Assembly: GCA_030455605.1 (NCBI GenBank)
Contig: JAKDPD010000002.1
Span: forward strand, 20,879 to 84,878
Origin: Lactobacillus sp.
Lineage (GTDB): Bacteria; Bacillota; Bacilli; Lactobacillales; Lactobacillaceae
Length of the DNA: 64,000 bases
Direction of reading: 5' to 3'
The notes below the pieces were generated by a model. That model saw only the letters and a program-made list of their open reading frames with translations. It was not told the origin of the DNA and searched no databases. The position numbers were made by a program, and so were the translations under genes. Shown here in pieces: positions 36,019-47,083 of the stretch; within the stretch, counting starts at the first letter, position 1; every line of letters begins with the position of its first letter.

Positions 36019-37356
36019 ATGAGTAAACAATATGGTGCAGCAGACATTCGTGAGAGTGTCAAGAAAAATAACGTTCGCTTTTTACGGTTAGCTTTTACCG
36101 ATGTTAATGGTCGGATGAAAACCGTTGAAGTGCCAACGAGTGAGCTTGAAAAGGTCTTACACAATGAGACCCGATTTGATGGTTCTTCAATTGATGGATT
36201 TGTGAGAATTGAAGAGAGCGACATGGTGTTATATCCAGACCTCTCAACTTGGATGGTGTTACCTTGGGTAGATGCATCTGGTGCTCGCATTGGTCGTCTG
36301 ACTTGTTCTGTCCATAAGACTAATGGTGAGGCTTTTGAAGGTGATCCTCGGAATAATCTGAAACGGGTCTTAGGTGAAATGAAGAAGGCTGGCTTTAGTG
36401 CCTTTAACATTGGCTTTGAAGCTGAATTTCATCTCTTTAAATTAGGAGCAGATGGGGAATGGACCACTGAAGTACCAGATCATGCTTCCTACTTTGACAT
36501 GACTTCAGATGATGAAGGTGCGCGCTGCCGCCGTGATATCGTGGAGACTTTGGAAAGCGTTGGTTTTGAAGTTGAGGCTGCTCACCATGAAGTTGGGGAG
36601 GGTCAACAAGAAATCGACTTCAAGTTTGATGATGCCTTAAAGACGGCTGATCGCGTTCAAACTTTCAAGATGGTGGTACGTGAAGTTGCGCGTAAGCACG
36701 GCTTGTTTGCAACCTTTATGCCAAAGCCGCTTGCTGGTAAGGCAGGAAACGGAATGCATACTAACATGTCCTTGTTAAAGGACAGCAAGAATGCCTTTTA
36801 TGATGCCTCAAGCAGTAATCGTTTATCCGCTACGGCACGTTACTTCTTAAATGGGATTTTGACTCATGCCCGTGCAATTACGGCTATTGGTAACCCAACG
36901 GTAAACTCTTATAAGCGATTAATTCCCGGTTTTGAAGCACCAGTTTATATTTCTTGGGCAACTAAAAACCGTTCGCCATTAGTTAGAATTCCTGATGCCG
37001 ATGAAATTGGCACGCGCTTAGAAATGCGTTCAGCTGATCCAACCGCTAATCCTTATCTCTTATTGGCAGTCGCCTTAACAGCTGGTCTTGACGGGATTAA
37101 GCAGGCTAAAGAACCAATGGCACCTGTTACTTCTAATGTCTTTGAAATGTCACAAGCAGAGCGTGATGAGCGTGGGATTAAGCCATTACCAACGACATTG
37201 CATAATGCAATTAAGGCGTTTGAAGCAGATGAATTAATGGAAGCAGCGCTTGGTAAGCATTTGACTGAAAGCTATATTAAATCGAAGTCTCTTGAATGGT
37301 CTCAATATGCACAAAGCGTTTCAGATTGGGAACGTCATCAATATATGGCTTATTAA
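36019..37356 (+). CDS. glnA: Glutamine synthetase, type I
   Basis: A 445-aa GSI-alpha enzyme that makes glutamine from glutamate, ammonia and ATP. The beta-grasp domain (about 15-100; FDGSSIDGF) is followed by the catalytic domain with the metal-binding [21 protein letters not shown], and [17 protein letters not shown]. It lacks the adenylylation loop, as expected for the alpha type, which is feedback-inhibited by glutamine. The start follows AGGGG. No glnR lies upstream and no clear GlnR box is visible, so control differs from the usual pattern. Confidence 0.97.
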   Translation: MSKQYGAADIRESVKKNNVRFLRLAFTDVNGRMKTVEVPTSELEKVLHNETRFDGSSIDGFVRIEESDMVLYPDLSTWMVLPWVDASGARIGRLTCSVHKTNGEAFEGDPRNNLKRVLGEMKKAGFSAFNIGFEAEFHLFKLGADGEWTTEVPDHASYFDMTSDDEGARCRRDIVETLESVGFEVEAAHHEVGEGQQEIDFKFDDALKTADRVQTFKMVVREVARKHGLFATFMPKPLAGKAGNGMHTNMSLLKDSKNAFYDASSSNRLSATARYFLNGILTHARAITAIGNPTVNSYKRLIPGFEAPVYISWATKNRSPLVRIPDADEIGTRLEMRSADPTANPYLLLAVALTAGLDGIKQAKEPMAPVTSNVFEMSQAERDERGIKPLPTTLHNAIKAFEADELMEAALGKHLTESYIKSKSLEWSQYAQSVSDWERHQYMAY

Positions 37357-37377
37357 GCTTAAGAATTTTTGCAGGAG

Positions 37378-37411
37378 AGTGTCTTGTTCAGTTGAATGAG
37401 ACGCTTTTTTT
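37378..37411 (+). terminator. Terminator after glnA
   Basis: AGTGTCT / AGACGCT stem with inner pairing and a run of seven T. Confidence 0.75.
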
Positions 37412-37478
37412 GTTACCTAAGTGATTTTCCTATCTAAAAAGATCTAAAATAGATAACTTAGGAGGAAGGCGTGATTAA

Positions 37479-38645
37479 ATGAAAGAAAAAAGGACCGTTT
37501 ATTCCAAGGATGTTTTGCTCGTCATGGCGGCGCCATTCTTGTTTATGTTTGGCACCATGTTTATTACCCCATTGATTAATGGGTATGCCAAAGGACTAGG
37601 TGCTAGTGCCAGCTTTGCCGGCTGGATTGTTGGGATTATGAGTGTTGCTGCGATGCTTTTACGTCCAGCAGCTGGTAATTTAACAGACCGATTTTCTAAA
37701 TTTAGACTATCCCTAATCGGTGGCATCTTGATTTTAATTGGGATTCTGGGTTATGTTTTTATCCCAAATAGTCATCTGTTATTACTGTTTCGCTTGATTA
37801 ACGGCACAGGGTACGTGCTATGTACGGTCTGCATGACAACTTGGTTAGCCTTTTTAGTTCCGAGGTCGCATGTTGGCGAAGCAATGGGGTTTTATGGTCT
37901 CATGAACGCCCTAGCAATGGCACCAGCTATTTCGATTAATTTATATCAAAAAATTGGTTATCGTCGGGCCATCATGATTGCAGCTGTCGCTGCTTTATTA
38001 ATGGTTATTGCCATTCAGTTTGTGGACGATCATGCATTACCGCGGCCACGACCAGCCCAATTTAAGCACCGCTTCAAATTGATTGAACTTAACGCATTGC
38101 CAGTAGCGTTACTAACGGCACTCTTTGCGATTCCGTACTTCACGACTCAGGCTGATATTGTCACTTATGCCAGGCAAGCTGACCGCAAGGTTACCGTTGG
38201 GGCGTTTTTCTTGATTTATGCGATTGTTTTATTAATTATCCGGCTAGGCCTTAAACGTTATTTTGATAGTGTGCATTTCGGCATCTGGTTCTGGTTAGCC
38301 ACGATTTCAATGGCTATTTGTATTAGTTTATTAGCTAGCATGGAAAATGATTGGGAAATGGCAGGTGCCGCTGTTTTTTTGGCGTTGGGCTACGGTGTTA
38401 TTTACTCTGTCTTGCAATCAACGGCGCTATTATTATCCCCAATTGATGAACAGGGGCTTGCTAGCAGTACTTTTTATCTAGGGCTTGATATTGGGATGGC
38501 ACTAGGACCAATTCTCGGTGGGATGGTTGATGCGCTCTTACCGATTCGTGACTTTTACTGGGTTGAATGGCTCTTATTACCGTTGATGATTTTAGTTTAT
38601 TTGATTTGGCGCCGGCCATTAAACGCTGCTATTTACCGGCACTAA
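37479..38645 (+). CDS. Major facilitator superfamily transporter
   Basis: A 388-aa MFS protein with about 12 membrane helices and a charged central loop (DDHALPRPRPAQ, near 185-200). The loop 2-3 motif reads GNLTDRFSKFR, close to the MFS GxxxDRxGRR signature, and GLMNALAMAPAIS resembles motif C of drug exporters. The substrate is unknown; drug or small-molecule efflux is a guess. GGAGG is upstream. It precedes a nitroreductase gene by 46 bp, so the two may be co-transcribed. Confidence 0.88.
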   Translation: MKEKRTVYSKDVLLVMAAPFLFMFGTMFITPLINGYAKGLGASASFAGWIVGIMSVAAMLLRPAAGNLTDRFSKFRLSLIGGILILIGILGYVFIPNSHLLLLFRLINGTGYVLCTVCMTTWLAFLVPRSHVGEAMGFYGLMNALAMAPAISINLYQKIGYRRAIMIAAVAALLMVIAIQFVDDHALPRPRPAQFKHRFKLIELNALPVALLTALFAIPYFTTQADIVTYARQADRKVTVGAFFLIYAIVLLIIRLGLKRYFDSVHFGIWFWLATISMAICISLLASMENDWEMAGAAVFLALGYGVIYSVLQSTALLLSPIDEQGLASSTFYLGLDIGMALGPILGGMVDALLPIRDFYWVEWLLLPLMILVYLIWRRPLNAAIYRH

Positions 38646-38691
38646 ATTGATGTGGTAAACTAAAAGAAACTTACAAAAAGGAAGTAATATC

Positions 38692-39339
38692 ATGGATGTC
38701 GCGACTGCAGTCAGTCGGCGTCACTCGGTTCGGGTCTTTGACTCGCGACAAGTGGCACTTGAATTAGTTAAAAAAATCATTTTCCAAGCGCAACGGACCC
38801 CATCGTGGGTGGATTCACAGCCCTGGAAAGTTTATCTGGCCACTGGAAAAAGTCTACAGCAGATTCGTCGTGCCCATGTAGCCAATTCAGCCACAGCTAG
38901 TGGCGAATCCGATTGGCCTACTTGGCATCGAGAACGCTGGAATATTTTTCCGCGGACTCAGATGGCCCATCTTACTGCCGACCGTGAACAATATTTGAGT
39001 GCGACAGAGCAGACTGCTTGGCCAGAAATGCAACATCAGTTGTACCGCGCACCAGTGGTTTTATATTTAACAATTCCCAAACAATCGCCCAATTGGTCAA
39101 TTTTTGATTTAGGAGCTTTTGCACAGACCATTATGTTATTGGCACAAGCTGAAGGGCTAGGAAGTATGGTCGCCTATGAATTCGTCCGGTTCCCCCAAGA
39201 ACTACGTGACATTCTTACCATTCCGGATGACGAAGCAATCGCGATTGGCATTGGACTAGGCTATGAAGCAAAGCATCATTTTAATGCCTATCATTCTTCT
39301 AGGCTACCAATTGATCAAGTATTAAAAATAAACGATTAA
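38692..39339 (+). CDS. Nitroreductase family protein
   Basis: A 215-aa FMN-dependent nitroreductase-fold protein. The start MDVATAVSRRHSVRVFDSR and the following TPSWVDSQPWKV form the FMN phosphate-binding region; LGAFAQTIMLLAQAEGLG and IPDDEAIAIGIGLGYE are typical of the C-terminal half. It would reduce nitro compounds or quinones with NAD(P)H. The substrate is not known. Confidence 0.9.
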   Translation: MDVATAVSRRHSVRVFDSRQVALELVKKIIFQAQRTPSWVDSQPWKVYLATGKSLQQIRRAHVANSATASGESDWPTWHRERWNIFPRTQMAHLTADREQYLSATEQTAWPEMQHQLYRAPVVLYLTIPKQSPNWSIFDLGAFAQTIMLLAQAEGLGSMVAYEFVRFPQELRDILTIPDDEAIAIGIGLGYEAKHHFNAYHSSRLPIDQVLKIND

Positions 39340-39438
39340 GTCGGTGCGAGCGCGCTAGCAAGAAAGAGTAGACTAATAGGTGTTGAAGTAGCAATTAAAT
39401 TTGTATCAAAGCACTTATGAAGAAGGAATTATTACAGG

Positions 39439-41166
39439 ATGAATGTAGAAAAAAGTTTTGAAATATGGCTTAAAGCGCCGCAGCTGCCCCCTTATCTTCA
39501 CCAGCAATTGGTCGAATTGGGGAAGAATCCCAAGTGGGTTGCTGATGCATTCGGAACAGATATTGATTTTGGGACAGCCGGGATGCGTGGCTTATTAGAG
39601 CCAGGGACTAATCGAATCAATGTTGTGACCGTTGGTCGGGTAACCGAAGGATTGGCGCAATTGATGGAAAAAGCTGGTCCAACTGCTAAAGCAGCTGGGG
39701 TGGTCATTTCATTTGATTCGCGTTATTATTCTGAAGACTTTGCCAAGCTGGCTGCCCAAATACTGGGTCATCACGACATTAAAGTGTACTTGTTCGACTC
39801 ATTGCGCCCGACGCCAGAACTATCCTTTGCTATTCGCCATTTAGGGACTTATGCGGGGATTATGGTTACGGCTTCTCATAATGCCAAACAGTATAACGGC
39901 TATAAAATTTATGGTCATGATGGTGCGCAAATGGCACCTGAGGCTGCGGCTGTTGTGGTTGCCAGTGCCCAGAAGGTAGCGGATCCACTCGCCATTCCGA
40001 AAATGGATATTCAAGCTTTACGTGCGAATGGTCAGCTACAATTAATTGGTGAAGATGTCGATGAAGCTTACTTAACGGCATTGAAGACGATTAATGTGAA
40101 CCATGAAATGATTCACGATATGGCGGATCAGTTGAAGATTGTTTATACGCCAGTCCATGGGACGGGCAAGATGATTTATGATCGTGCTTTTCGGTTAGGT
40201 GGTTTTAAAAATTTTACGATTGTTCCAAGTCAAGCCATTATGGATCCCGAGTTTCCTACGACAATCAAGCCTAATCCAGAATACCGCGATGTGTTTGATG
40301 AAGGCGTTAAGGTTGCCAATCGGATTGGTGCAGATATTATTGTCGCCACTGACCCTGATGCTGACCGATTAGGTGCAGCAGTTCGTAAACCTAATGGCGA
40401 TTTTCAGGTACTGACGGGTAACCAAATTGCTACGCTGATTAGTAACTATTTGCTAACAAATCTGAAACAATCGGGTCAGCTAGATAGTCATTATGAACTG
40501 ATTACTTCCATCGTCTCAAGTGCGTTACCATTCAAGATTGCCAAGAGTTATGGGATTCAAACCAAGTATGTTTTAACTGGCTTTAAGTATATTGGTGAAG
40601 AAATTGATCGCTTAAAGACGCAACATGCAGGTAAGTTTTTGATGGGGTTTGAAGAAAGCTACGGTTATCTGTTTAAGACCTTCAATCGTGATAAAGATGC
40701 CATGCAAGGTGCTTTAATGTTCTTTGAAGTGGCAGCTTACTACGCTTCACGTGAAATGTCAGTCTTTGATGGTTTACATGAAATCTGGGATAAGTACGGT
40801 AGTTCATGTGAAATTACGAAGGCGATTGAGATGCCTGGCCTTGATGGTCAAAAACGGATGCAGCAAGTGATGAGTCAGTTGCGTCAAGATCAACTGACTC
40901 GTCTGAATGGGAAGCGGGTGCTGAAAACTGAAGATTTTGACGAGCAGACGGTGACCACCGCTGCTGGTAGTGAACCATTGACGGGCTTTCCTAAATCGAA
41001 TGTCCTGAAGTACTTCTTAGATGATGAGACTTGGGTTGCTTTACGACCTTCAGGCACGGAACCAGTAATCAAGGCTTATGTTGGAACACTAGCTGTAGAT
41101 TACGAGACGGCGAAGGCAAAAGCCGAAACTTATCACCAAGCAATTAGTAATTTACTTGGCTTGTAA
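39439..41166 (+). CDS. pgcA: Phosphoglucomutase (alpha-D-phosphohexomutase)
   Basis: A 575-aa phosphohexomutase interconverting glucose 1-phosphate and glucose 6-phosphate, feeding cell-wall and polysaccharide precursors. The phospho-serine loop is TASHNAKQYNGYK, the metal loop DPDADRLG, the sugar-binding loop GFEESYGYL and the phosphate-binding loop RPSGTEPVIK. The length fits the PgcA type. It precedes uvrB, the usual lactobacillar order. Confidence 0.95.
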   Translation: MNVEKSFEIWLKAPQLPPYLHQQLVELGKNPKWVADAFGTDIDFGTAGMRGLLEPGTNRINVVTVGRVTEGLAQLMEKAGPTAKAAGVVISFDSRYYSEDFAKLAAQILGHHDIKVYLFDSLRPTPELSFAIRHLGTYAGIMVTASHNAKQYNGYKIYGHDGAQMAPEAAAVVVASAQKVADPLAIPKMDIQALRANGQLQLIGEDVDEAYLTALKTINVNHEMIHDMADQLKIVYTPVHGTGKMIYDRAFRLGGFKNFTIVPSQAIMDPEFPTTIKPNPEYRDVFDEGVKVANRIGADIIVATDPDADRLGAAVRKPNGDFQVLTGNQIATLISNYLLTNLKQSGQLDSHYELITSIVSSALPFKIAKSYGIQTKYVLTGFKYIGEEIDRLKTQHAGKFLMGFEESYGYLFKTFNRDKDAMQGALMFFEVAAYYASREMSVFDGLHEIWDKYGSSCEITKAIEMPGLDGQKRMQQVMSQLRQDQLTRLNGKRVLKTEDFDEQTVTTAAGSEPLTGFPKSNVLKYFLDDETWVALRPSGTEPVIKAYVGTLAVDYETAKAKAETYHQAISNLLGL

Positions 41167-41179
41167 GACCAAAAAAGAG

Positions 41180-41193
41180 CGAAAGTGCGTTCG
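41180..41193 (+). promoter_or_regulatory. LexA (SOS) box upstream of uvrB
   Basis: CGAAAGTGCGTTCG matches the Gram-positive LexA box CGAAC-N4-GTTCG at nine of ten defined positions. It sits just upstream of a -10-like TAAAAT near 41201, so LexA would block the uvrBA promoter until DNA damage. Confidence 0.75.
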
Positions 41194-41221
41194 ATGTAGT
41201 AAAATATTAGGTATTAACCAG

Positions 41222-41246
41222 AGTGGACGATTTGTCCACTTTTTTT
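41222..41246 (+). terminator. Terminator between the LexA box and uvrB
   Basis: A perfect 7-bp stem AGTGGAC / GTCCACT, 5-nt loop and seven T. It lies downstream of the putative uvrB promoter and only 13 bp before the uvrB start codon. It may serve pgcA, or act as an attenuator in the uvrB leader. Confidence 0.75.
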
Positions 41247-41259
41247 ACGAGGTAAAAAG

Positions 41260-43305
41260 ATGATTAGACGCCAAAAAAATCGCCATTTTGAGTTAGTATC
41301 TAAATATCAGCCTGCGGGTGACCAGGAACAAGCCATCGATAAGCTGACGGCTGGGTTTAACCACGGCTATCGTGAACAGATTTTAGAAGGAGCCACTGGG
41401 ACGGGGAAAACCTTCACCATGGCCAATATTATTGCCAAATTAAATAAGCCAACACTAGTACTCACCCATAATAAGACCTTGGTAGGTCAGCTATATAGTG
41501 AATTTAAGGAGTTTTTTCCTAAAAATGCGGTAGAGTACTTTGTTTCTTATTATGATTACTATCAGCCAGAGGCCTATGTGCCACAATCAGACACCTATAT
41601 TGAGAAGGACTCGGCCATTAACGATGAAATTGACCAATTGCGCAATGCGACTACTTCGGCTTTAATGGAGCGTAATGATGTGGTGGTGGTTGCCTCAGTT
41701 TCCTGTATTTATGGGTTAGGGGATCCGCGTGAATATGCGGCCAGCGTGATTACGCTGCACCAAGGTGAGGAGTACGAGCGTAACACACTTTTGCGTGATT
41801 TAGTTAATATTCAATATGATCGCAATGATCTTGATTTTCAGCGGGGATGTTTTCGCGTTCGCGGTGATGTGGTAGAAATTTTCCCAGCCGGAAACTCAAA
41901 TCGGGCTTATCGCGTTGAATTCTTTGGTGATGAGATTGATCGGATTGTCGAAATTGACTCATTAACGGGTGAGATTATTGGTGAGCATGAAGTGGTGTCA
42001 CTTTTTCCAGCAACGCACTTCATGACTAACGATGAACAGTTAAAGCGTGCACTAAAAACAATTTCACAGGAATTGTCGGTTCAGGTCAAAGACTTTGAAG
42101 GTAAAGGCAAGTTACTTGAAGCACAACGGATTAACCAACGAACGACCTATGACATGGAAATGATGGGTGAAGTTGGTTATACGAACGGGATCGAAAATTA
42201 TTCTCGTCATATGGAAAATCGTAAGGCAGGCGAGCCACCATACACGTTACTTGATTTCTTCCCAGATGATTTTTTGATTTTGATTGATGAAAGTCATGCC
42301 ACAATTCCTGAATTACGCGCAATGTATAATGGTGACCGCCACCGTAAGCAGACTTTAATTGATTATGGCTTTCGTTTGCATTCTGCGTTAGACAATCGAC
42401 CACTAACGTTAGCTGAATTTGAAAAACATGTGCATCAAATACTCTATGTGTCGGCCACGCCTGGCGATTATGAATTGTCACGCACGTCTCATCTAGCTGA
42501 GCAGATCATTCGTCCAACGGGATTACTGGATCCGAAGGTTGAAATTCATCCGATTGAGGGACAAATTGATGATCTCGTTGGTGAGATTAATGCCCGGATT
42601 GCCAAGAATGAGCGTGTCTTTGTAACCACACTAACTAAAAAGATGGCCGAAGATTTTACCGATTACTTGAAAGATCTAGGCATTAAGGTTAATTATCTCC
42701 ATTCCGACATTAAAACCCTTGAACGAATGCAGATTTTGCGTGATTTGCGGCTGGGAAAATACGATGTGTTAGTTGGGATTAACCTCTTGCGTGAGGGGAT
42801 TGATGTTCCAGAAGTGTCACTTGTAGCAATTCTAGATGCCGATAAAGAAGGGTTCTTGCGTTCTTATCGGCCACTAGTACAGATGATGGGACGGGCTGCT
42901 CGTAATCAAAATGGTGAGGTCATTATGTATGCTGACCGGATCACCGATTCAATGGCGCAAGCGATGAAGGCCACGAATCGGCGGCGTAAATTACAACAAG
43001 CATTTAATGTTGAGCACCACATGACTCCCAAGACCATTATTAAGCCAATTAGAGCAGCTATCTCGGCACTGAGGCCGACAGATGATGCAGCTAAGCCGAC
43101 GGATAGCTTAGCTGATTTAAACTTTGATGAGCTGACTAAAAAGCAAAAACAAGCCATGCTCAAGAATTTACGGGGACAAATGCAAGAAGCGGCTAAGCGA
43201 CTTGACTTTGAAGCTGCGGCACAACTACGTGACGCCTTAATTGAATTGCAAAATAGTGTGAGGGCACCTAAGACAAAGAAGGGGAGTACATTTAATGGCA
43301 AATAA
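41260..43305 (+). CDS. uvrB: Excinuclease ABC subunit B
   Basis: A 681-aa UvrB, the damage-verifying helicase of nucleotide excision repair. Walker A is EGATGTGKT, the beta-hairpin region is [21 protein letters not shown], the DEAD-like box is DESHAT, and helicase motif VI is QMMGRAARN. The C-terminal UVR motif (UvrC-binding coiled coil) follows at about 635-665. The start follows CGAGGTAAAAAG. It overlaps uvrA by 11 bp. SOS control is indicated by the LexA box. Confidence 0.98.
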   Translation: MIRRQKNRHFELVSKYQPAGDQEQAIDKLTAGFNHGYREQILEGATGTGKTFTMANIIAKLNKPTLVLTHNKTLVGQLYSEFKEFFPKNAVEYFVSYYDYYQPEAYVPQSDTYIEKDSAINDEIDQLRNATTSALMERNDVVVVASVSCIYGLGDPREYAASVITLHQGEEYERNTLLRDLVNIQYDRNDLDFQRGCFRVRGDVVEIFPAGNSNRAYRVEFFGDEIDRIVEIDSLTGEIIGEHEVVSLFPATHFMTNDEQLKRALKTISQELSVQVKDFEGKGKLLEAQRINQRTTYDMEMMGEVGYTNGIENYSRHMENRKAGEPPYTLLDFFPDDFLILIDESHATIPELRAMYNGDRHRKQTLIDYGFRLHSALDNRPLTLAEFEKHVHQILYVSATPGDYELSRTSHLAEQIIRPTGLLDPKVEIHPIEGQIDDLVGEINARIAKNERVFVTTLTKKMAEDFTDYLKDLGIKVNYLHSDIKTLERMQILRDLRLGKYDVLVGINLLREGIDVPEVSLVAILDADKEGFLRSYRPLVQMMGRAARNQNGEVIMYADRITDSMAQAMKATNRRRKLQQAFNVEHHMTPKTIIKPIRAAISALRPTDDAAKPTDSLADLNFDELTKKQKQAMLKNLRGQMQEAAKRLDFEAAAQLRDALIELQNSVRAPKTKKGSTFNGK

Positions 43306-46141
43306 TCGAATTGTGATTCGTGGTGCACGTGAGCACAACTTAAAAGCAGTTAATCTAACGATTCCTAAGAACAAATTGGTGGTAGTGACCGGTTTGTCTG
43401 GTTCTGGTAAGTCTAGTTTGGCTTTTGATACCCTCTATGCTGAAGGCCGGCGGCGCTACGTCCAAAGTTTATCGAGTTATGCGAGACAATTTTTAGGACA
43501 AATGGATAAGCCGGCGGTGGATTCAATTGAAGGCCTTAATCCGGCTATTTCAATTGACCAGAAGACGACCTCGCATAATCCACGTTCAACTGTGGGAACT
43601 GTCACGGAAATTAATGATTATTTACGCCTGCTTTGGGCACGGGTAGGTCGTCCTATTTGTCCTAATGACGGTACGGTAATTGAACGCCAATCGGTCGATC
43701 AAATGGCTGATCGCGTAATGGCTTTGCCTGATCGGACCAAGATTCAAGTGCTTTCACCCGTTATTCGCGCTAAGCGTGGAGAGCATAAAGAGGTCTTCAA
43801 GCGAGTTCAGCAAGCTGGATATGTGCGTGTCCTAGTGGATGGGACGATGCATGAAATTAGTGATGAATTTACGCTTGCTAAAAATAAAAAGCATACCATC
43901 GAAATTGTGGTTGACCGACTCATTATGAAGGACTCTATTCGCTCTCGGCTGTTTGATTCAATTGAAGCTGCACTGCGGTTATCTGGCGGTTACATGAAAT
44001 TGGATGTCGTGGGGCAAGAACCACTTAATTTCTCTGAATTTTATGCTTGTCCGTTGTGTGGATTTACGGTCGGTGAACTTGAGCCACGACTCTTCTCCTT
44101 TAATGCGCCGTTTGGTGCTTGTCCAGATTGTAGCGGGCTCGGGATGAAGTTAGCGGTGGATGTTGATTTGGTGGTTCCTGATACCAGCAAGAGTTTGCGT
44201 CAGGGTGCTTTAGCGCCTTGGAAAACGTCAAAATATTATAACAGCATCCTCAAGCAGGCATGTGACGCACTGAAAATCCCACTTGATAAGCCATTTGAGC
44301 AATTAACCAAAGCACAGCGGGAGACTATTTTGCATGGCTCGAAAAAGCCGGTACATTTCCATGTATCCGGTGATTTTGGCGTCAATGATACGACGGTGCC
44401 ATTTGAAGGAATTATTGCCAATATTAACCGGCGATATCAGCACCCGATGTCAAAATTTATGCGTGATGTGATCAGTAAATATATGACCGAATTGACCTGT
44501 GAAACTTGCCAGGGAAGACGGTTAAATGAAAAAGCATTAGCAGTCAAAGTCGCTGGGCAGGATATTGCAGCAGTGTCTGATTTACCAATTGCGCGTGCTT
44601 TGGACTTCTTTAAGAAACTGGATTTTGATCCCCAGCGGGCCTTGATAGCTAAACCTATCTTAAAAGAAGTACGTGATCGCTTGTCTTTCCTAGTATCAGT
44701 AGGATTAGATTATTTGACACTATCACGATCAGCTAATACTTTATCTGGTGGTGAGGCACAGCGAATTCGTTTGGCGACCCAAATTGGGTCTAACTTATCG
44801 GGTGTCATGTATGTGTTAGACGAGCCATCAATTGGCTTGCACCAACGTGACAATGCGCGGCTAATTAAATCATTGCAGCAGATGCGTGATTTAGGTAACT
44901 CGTTAATTGTGGTTGAACATGACGACGAAACCATGCGTAGCGCCGATTATTTGGTTGATATGGGCCCTGGCGCGGGGGTTTATGGTGGTTACGTCACCGC
45001 TGCAGGAACGCCAGCTGAAGTAATGGCTAATCCGCATTCGTTGACTGGCCAGTATTTAGCTGGTAAAAAATTTGTGCCAGTACCGCTGAAGCGTCGGCGT
45101 GGTAATGGTCATAAGATTACGATTACAGGTGCCCAAGCGAATAACCTTAAAAACTTAACGGTTGATTTTCCTTTAGGAAAATTCGTCGTCGTTACCGGTG
45201 TTTCGGGGTCGGGCAAGTCTACCTTGGTCAATCGCATTTTGAAGCGTGCATTAGCTCAAAAGTTAAATCATAATTCGGAAAAGCCTGGTAAGTATCGTAC
45301 GATTAAGGGTTATCAGACGATTGAAAAAATCATCGATATTGACCAGAGCCCGATTGGCCGCACCCCACGTTCTAATCCCGCTACTTATACGAGCGTGTTT
45401 GATGATATTCGGACACTTTTTGCGCAAACTAATGAAGCGAAGATTCATGGTTATACGAAAGCACGCTTTTCATTTAATGTGAAGGGCGGCCGCTGTGAAG
45501 CTTGCCATGGTGATGGCATCATTAAAATTGAGATGAACTTTTTACCTGATGTTTATGTTCCATGCAAGGTATGTCATGGGGCGAGATACAATTCAGAAAC
45601 CCTGGCTGTTACCTACCGCGAAAAGAATATTTCCCAAGTGCTCAAGATGACGATTGCACAAGCTACTGAATTCTTTCAAAACATTCCCAAGATTGCGCGC
45701 AAATTGCAGACAATTGTTGATGTGGGCCTAGGCTATGTACAATTGGGCCAGTCGGCTACGACCTTATCTGGTGGTGAGGCACAGCGGATGAAGCTGGCAG
45801 CTGAGCTGCAGAAATTATCCACCGGCAAAAACTTCTATATTTTAGATGAACCGACTACTGGGCTCCATACGGATGATATTAAACATTTACTTGAAGTTTT
45901 GCAGCGGCTGGTCGATGAAGGAAATACCGTACTTGTCATTGAACATAATCTTGATGTGATTAAGAATGCTGATTGGTTGATTGATTTAGGTCCTGAGGGC
46001 GGCGAGCGTGGCGGTGAAATCGTGGCGACTGGTACCCCAGAAAAAGTTTCAGAAGTCGCTGCTAGCTACACTGGGCAATACTTAAGGCCTGTTTTAGCAC
46101 GGGACCATGCATTAACGCTGCAAGCACAAGCCAACCGCTAA
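43295..46141 (+). CDS. uvrA: Excinuclease ABC subunit A
   Basis: A 948-aa UvrA, the DNA damage sensor. It has two ABC ATPase modules: Walker [10 protein letters not shown] near residue 31 and GVSGSGKST near residue 641, with signature motifs [12 protein letters not shown] and [12 protein letters not shown] and the Walker B regions [10 protein letters not shown] and [10 protein letters not shown]. Zinc finger cysteines are seen as CPLC / CPDC and CEAC / CKVC. It uses GGGGAG within uvrB as SD and overlaps uvrB by 11 bp. Confidence 0.98.
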   Translation: MANNRIVIRGAREHNLKAVNLTIPKNKLVVVTGLSGSGKSSLAFDTLYAEGRRRYVQSLSSYARQFLGQMDKPAVDSIEGLNPAISIDQKTTSHNPRSTVGTVTEINDYLRLLWARVGRPICPNDGTVIERQSVDQMADRVMALPDRTKIQVLSPVIRAKRGEHKEVFKRVQQAGYVRVLVDGTMHEISDEFTLAKNKKHTIEIVVDRLIMKDSIRSRLFDSIEAALRLSGGYMKLDVVGQEPLNFSEFYACPLCGFTVGELEPRLFSFNAPFGACPDCSGLGMKLAVDVDLVVPDTSKSLRQGALAPWKTSKYYNSILKQACDALKIPLDKPFEQLTKAQRETILHGSKKPVHFHVSGDFGVNDTTVPFEGIIANINRRYQHPMSKFMRDVISKYMTELTCETCQGRRLNEKALAVKVAGQDIAAVSDLPIARALDFFKKLDFDPQRALIAKPILKEVRDRLSFLVSVGLDYLTLSRSANTLSGGEAQRIRLATQIGSNLSGVMYVLDEPSIGLHQRDNARLIKSLQQMRDLGNSLIVVEHDDETMRSADYLVDMGPGAGVYGGYVTAAGTPAEVMANPHSLTGQYLAGKKFVPVPLKRRRGNGHKITITGAQANNLKNLTVDFPLGKFVVVTGVSGSGKSTLVNRILKRALAQKLNHNSEKPGKYRTIKGYQTIEKIIDIDQSPIGRTPRSNPATYTSVFDDIRTLFAQTNEAKIHGYTKARFSFNVKGGRCEACHGDGIIKIEMNFLPDVYVPCKVCHGARYNSETLAVTYREKNISQVLKMTIAQATEFFQNIPKIARKLQTIVDVGLGYVQLGQSATTLSGGEAQRMKLAAELQKLSTGKNFYILDEPTTGLHTDDIKHLLEVLQRLVDEGNTVLVIEHNLDVIKNADWLIDLGPEGGERGGEIVATGTPEKVSEVAASYTGQYLRPVLARDHALTLQAQANR

Positions 46142-46165
46142 GTTACATAAATGAAACACCCGGTA

Positions 46166-46174
46166 TGCTATAAT
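46166..46174 (+). promoter_or_regulatory. Extended -10 promoter before rapZ
   Basis: TGCTATAAT at 46166-46174 is a full extended -10 element; the -35 is weak (TTACAT at 20 bp). It would start transcription of rapZ-yvcK-whiA about 17 bp before the start codon. Confidence 0.45.
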
Positions 46175-46197
46175 AAAAAGCAGGGAGAGGTGAGCTG

Positions 46198-47070
46198 ATG
46201 GACACCGTAAAACAATTGCTGGTTGTAACAGGGATGAGTGGTGCCGGTAAGACGGTTGCTGCTCACGCCTTGGAAGACGTTGGCTATTATGTGGTTGATA
46301 ATTTACCACCAAAGTTACTGGGTAATTTTTGGGATTTAATGGCTAGTTCCAATGATTTTAGTCAGGCTGCCGTGATTATTGATCTGAGGTCAAAATCATT
46401 CTATAAAACTTTGCTAGAGGAAATTAATTCCCTAGAAGATAACGGACAAGTTAGAGCAACCGTTCTATTTTTGGATTGTGCTAATGACACACTGGTGGCG
46501 CGCTATAAGGAAACAAGGCGACTGCCACCGCTGGCGAATAATGGCCGCTTGCTTGACGGGATTGAAGAAGAACGCAAGATTGTTTCAGGCATTAAAAATC
46601 GTAGTAATTTTGTCATTGATACGTCTCGGCTGTCCGCCAAAGAATTAAAGCAGCGGATTATGACTGATTTTTCGGAGCAACCCCATCAACCTTTTAAGAT
46701 TGAAGTGATGTCGTTTGGGTTTAAGTACGGGATGCCAATTGATGCCGATATGGTCGTGGATGTGCGGTTCCTGCCGAATCCGTTCTATATTCCGGCTTTG
46801 CGTCCATTTACTGGTCTGGACAAAAAGGTCTTTAATTATGTGATGGATAAGCCGGTCACCAAAGTGTTTTATCAGAAGCTCTTAGATCTCCTAAAAACAG
46901 CCATCCCTGGCTATGTCAAAGAAGGAAAAGAAAAGCTAACCATTGCGATTGGTTGCACCGGTGGTCAACATCGCAGTGTTTCCATCGCGCAACAATTAGC
47001 GCGTGACTTAGCTAAAGATTACCCGGTTGATATGACTCATCGGGAAATCAGTCGCTATATTAGAAAATAA
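46198..47070 (+). CDS. rapZ: RNase adapter / nucleotide-binding protein RapZ
   Basis: A 290-aa RapZ/YvcJ P-loop protein that binds and hydrolyses GTP/ATP. Walker A is GMSGAGKT at about 15-22, followed by DNLPPKLL, the Walker B region VLFLDC, and the C-terminal domain with [18 protein letters not shown] and [11 protein letters not shown]. In enteric bacteria RapZ controls glmS small RNAs; in Gram-positives the role is less clear. The start follows GGGAGAGGTGA. It begins the classic rapZ-yvcK-whiA cluster. Confidence 0.96.
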   Translation: MDTVKQLLVVTGMSGAGKTVAAHALEDVGYYVVDNLPPKLLGNFWDLMASSNDFSQAAVIIDLRSKSFYKTLLEEINSLEDNGQVRATVLFLDCANDTLVARYKETRRLPPLANNGRLLDGIEEERKIVSGIKNRSNFVIDTSRLSAKELKQRIMTDFSEQPHQPFKIEVMSFGFKYGMPIDADMVVDVRFLPNPFYIPALRPFTGLDKKVFNYVMDKPVTKVFYQKLLDLLKTAIPGYVKEGKEKLTIAIGCTGGQHRSVSIAQQLARDLAKDYPVDMTHREISRYIRK

Positions 47071-47083
47071 CATAGGTGAAATA

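Noticed and set aside
36003..36410. 135-codon minus-strand frame over the start of glnA
   Set aside because: Shadow of the glnA coding pattern; it would also cover the glnA SD.
42906..43328. 140-codon minus-strand frame over the uvrB/uvrA junction
   Set aside because: Antisense to two certain genes; its hydrophobic, Cys-rich look comes from the reverse of Lys/Ala-rich UvrB codons.
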